This document shows positions 14,155 through 14,209 of a DNA stretch of 14,209 bases, one piece after another. This stretch comes from Chroococcidiopsidaceae cyanobacterium CP_BM_RX_35 (lineage in GTDB: Bacteria; Cyanobacteriota; Cyanobacteriia; Cyanobacteriales; Chroococcidiopsidaceae). The notes beneath the pieces are model-generated. The model made no database searches. It was given only the letters and a program-made list of their open reading frames with translations, and was not told the DNA's origin. Position 1 is the stretch's first letter. Every line of letters starts with the position of its first letter. A program made the position numbers and the translations under genes. The stretch is taken from contig JAFAVL010000650.1 of NCBI GenBank assembly GCA_019242465.1, forward strand, positions 1-14,209. Reading direction: 5' to 3'.

Positions 14155-14209
14155 ATGGAAGCTAGAGCCCTACAGAAGCTCCCTTTGGCAGAGCTGAGGA
14201 ACAACAAAG
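14155..14209 (+). CDS. possible start of a forward gene (cut by window edge)
   Basis: An ATG at 14155 is preceded five bases earlier by AGGA (14146-14149), one of the better ribosome sites in the window. It opens a frame that runs to the edge, beginning MEARALQKLPLAELRNN. With only 18 codons I cannot recognise a family. The divergent layout from the glycosyltransferase and the dyads in between fit a real gene start, but it could be chance. Confidence 0.3.
   Translation, partial: MEARALQKLPLAELRNNK

Noticed and set aside
13938..14207. 89-codon minus-strand open frame
   Set aside because: It runs through the G-rich tract and the divergent gap, giving a low-complexity peptide (FLPPAFSLPPAPCSLPSS) with no family.
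1..14209. tRNA, rRNA, CRISPR array, prophage, toxin-antitoxin or defence system
   Set aside because: I looked for cloverleaf-like ends, regularly spaced repeats and known defence motifs and saw none. A covariance-model search would be needed to exclude small RNAs.

Overview
The window looks like a piece of a cyanobacterial chromosome. Four copies of the HIP1 palindrome GCGATCGC occur in 14.2 kb (4501, 6796, 9752, 12143), far above chance. A DUF2605-DUF2973 pair, families I know only from cyanobacteria, sits mid-window. Purine-rich GGGGCAGG-type tracts and heptad-like ATGAACA/ATTAACC repeats, both common in filamentous and Chroococcidiopsis-like cyanobacteria, fill several gene gaps. I cannot name a genus.

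Layout. Bases 1-1726 form a worn region: the last 37 codons of a probable transposase, a GNAT acetyltransferase on the opposite strand whose 3' end overlaps them, a C-terminal fragment of a MacB-type ABC permease, and about 530 bp with no convincing gene. Bases 1727-3176 hold three small forward genes: a class I methyltransferase-like protein, a stand-alone tRNA-binding (CsaA/MetRS-C type) protein, and a PchB-like AroQ-fold chorismate mutase/isochorismate lyase. Bases 3224-6106 hold thrS and thrB on the minus strand, abutting with no spacer; thrB carries a 45-codon in-frame insertion made of hairpin-rich repeat DNA. Bases 6327-7009 hold the DUF2605/DUF2973 pair, which converges on the next block through repeat-derived sequence.

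Bases 7046-13901 are a minus-strand carbohydrate block, in transcription order a GT4 glycosyltransferase, a 746-aa glycogen-debranching-type (alpha/alpha)6 glucosidase, and a 983-aa fusion of a GH65 phosphorylase with beta-phosphoglucomutase. The chemistry of the last is clear by family: GH65 phosphorolysis releases beta-glucose 1-phosphate and the fused HAD domain turns it into glucose 6-phosphate. With the debranching-type enzyme upstream, the block suggests mobilisation of an alpha-glucan or alpha-glucosyl disaccharide. The exact substrate cannot be read from sequence. The genes are separated by 184 bp and 453 bp, each with its own candidate promoter or terminator signals, so this is a cluster rather than a tight operon. 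The last 300 bp hold two DNA dyads, a G-rich tract able to form a quadruplex, and the possible start of a forward gene that runs off the edge.

No tRNA, rRNA, CRISPR array or complete insertion sequence was seen. The observations I rate highest are the repeat insertion inside thrB, the GH65-betaPGM fusion with its neighbours, and the glutamate at the catalytic-glutamine position of the PchB-like protein.
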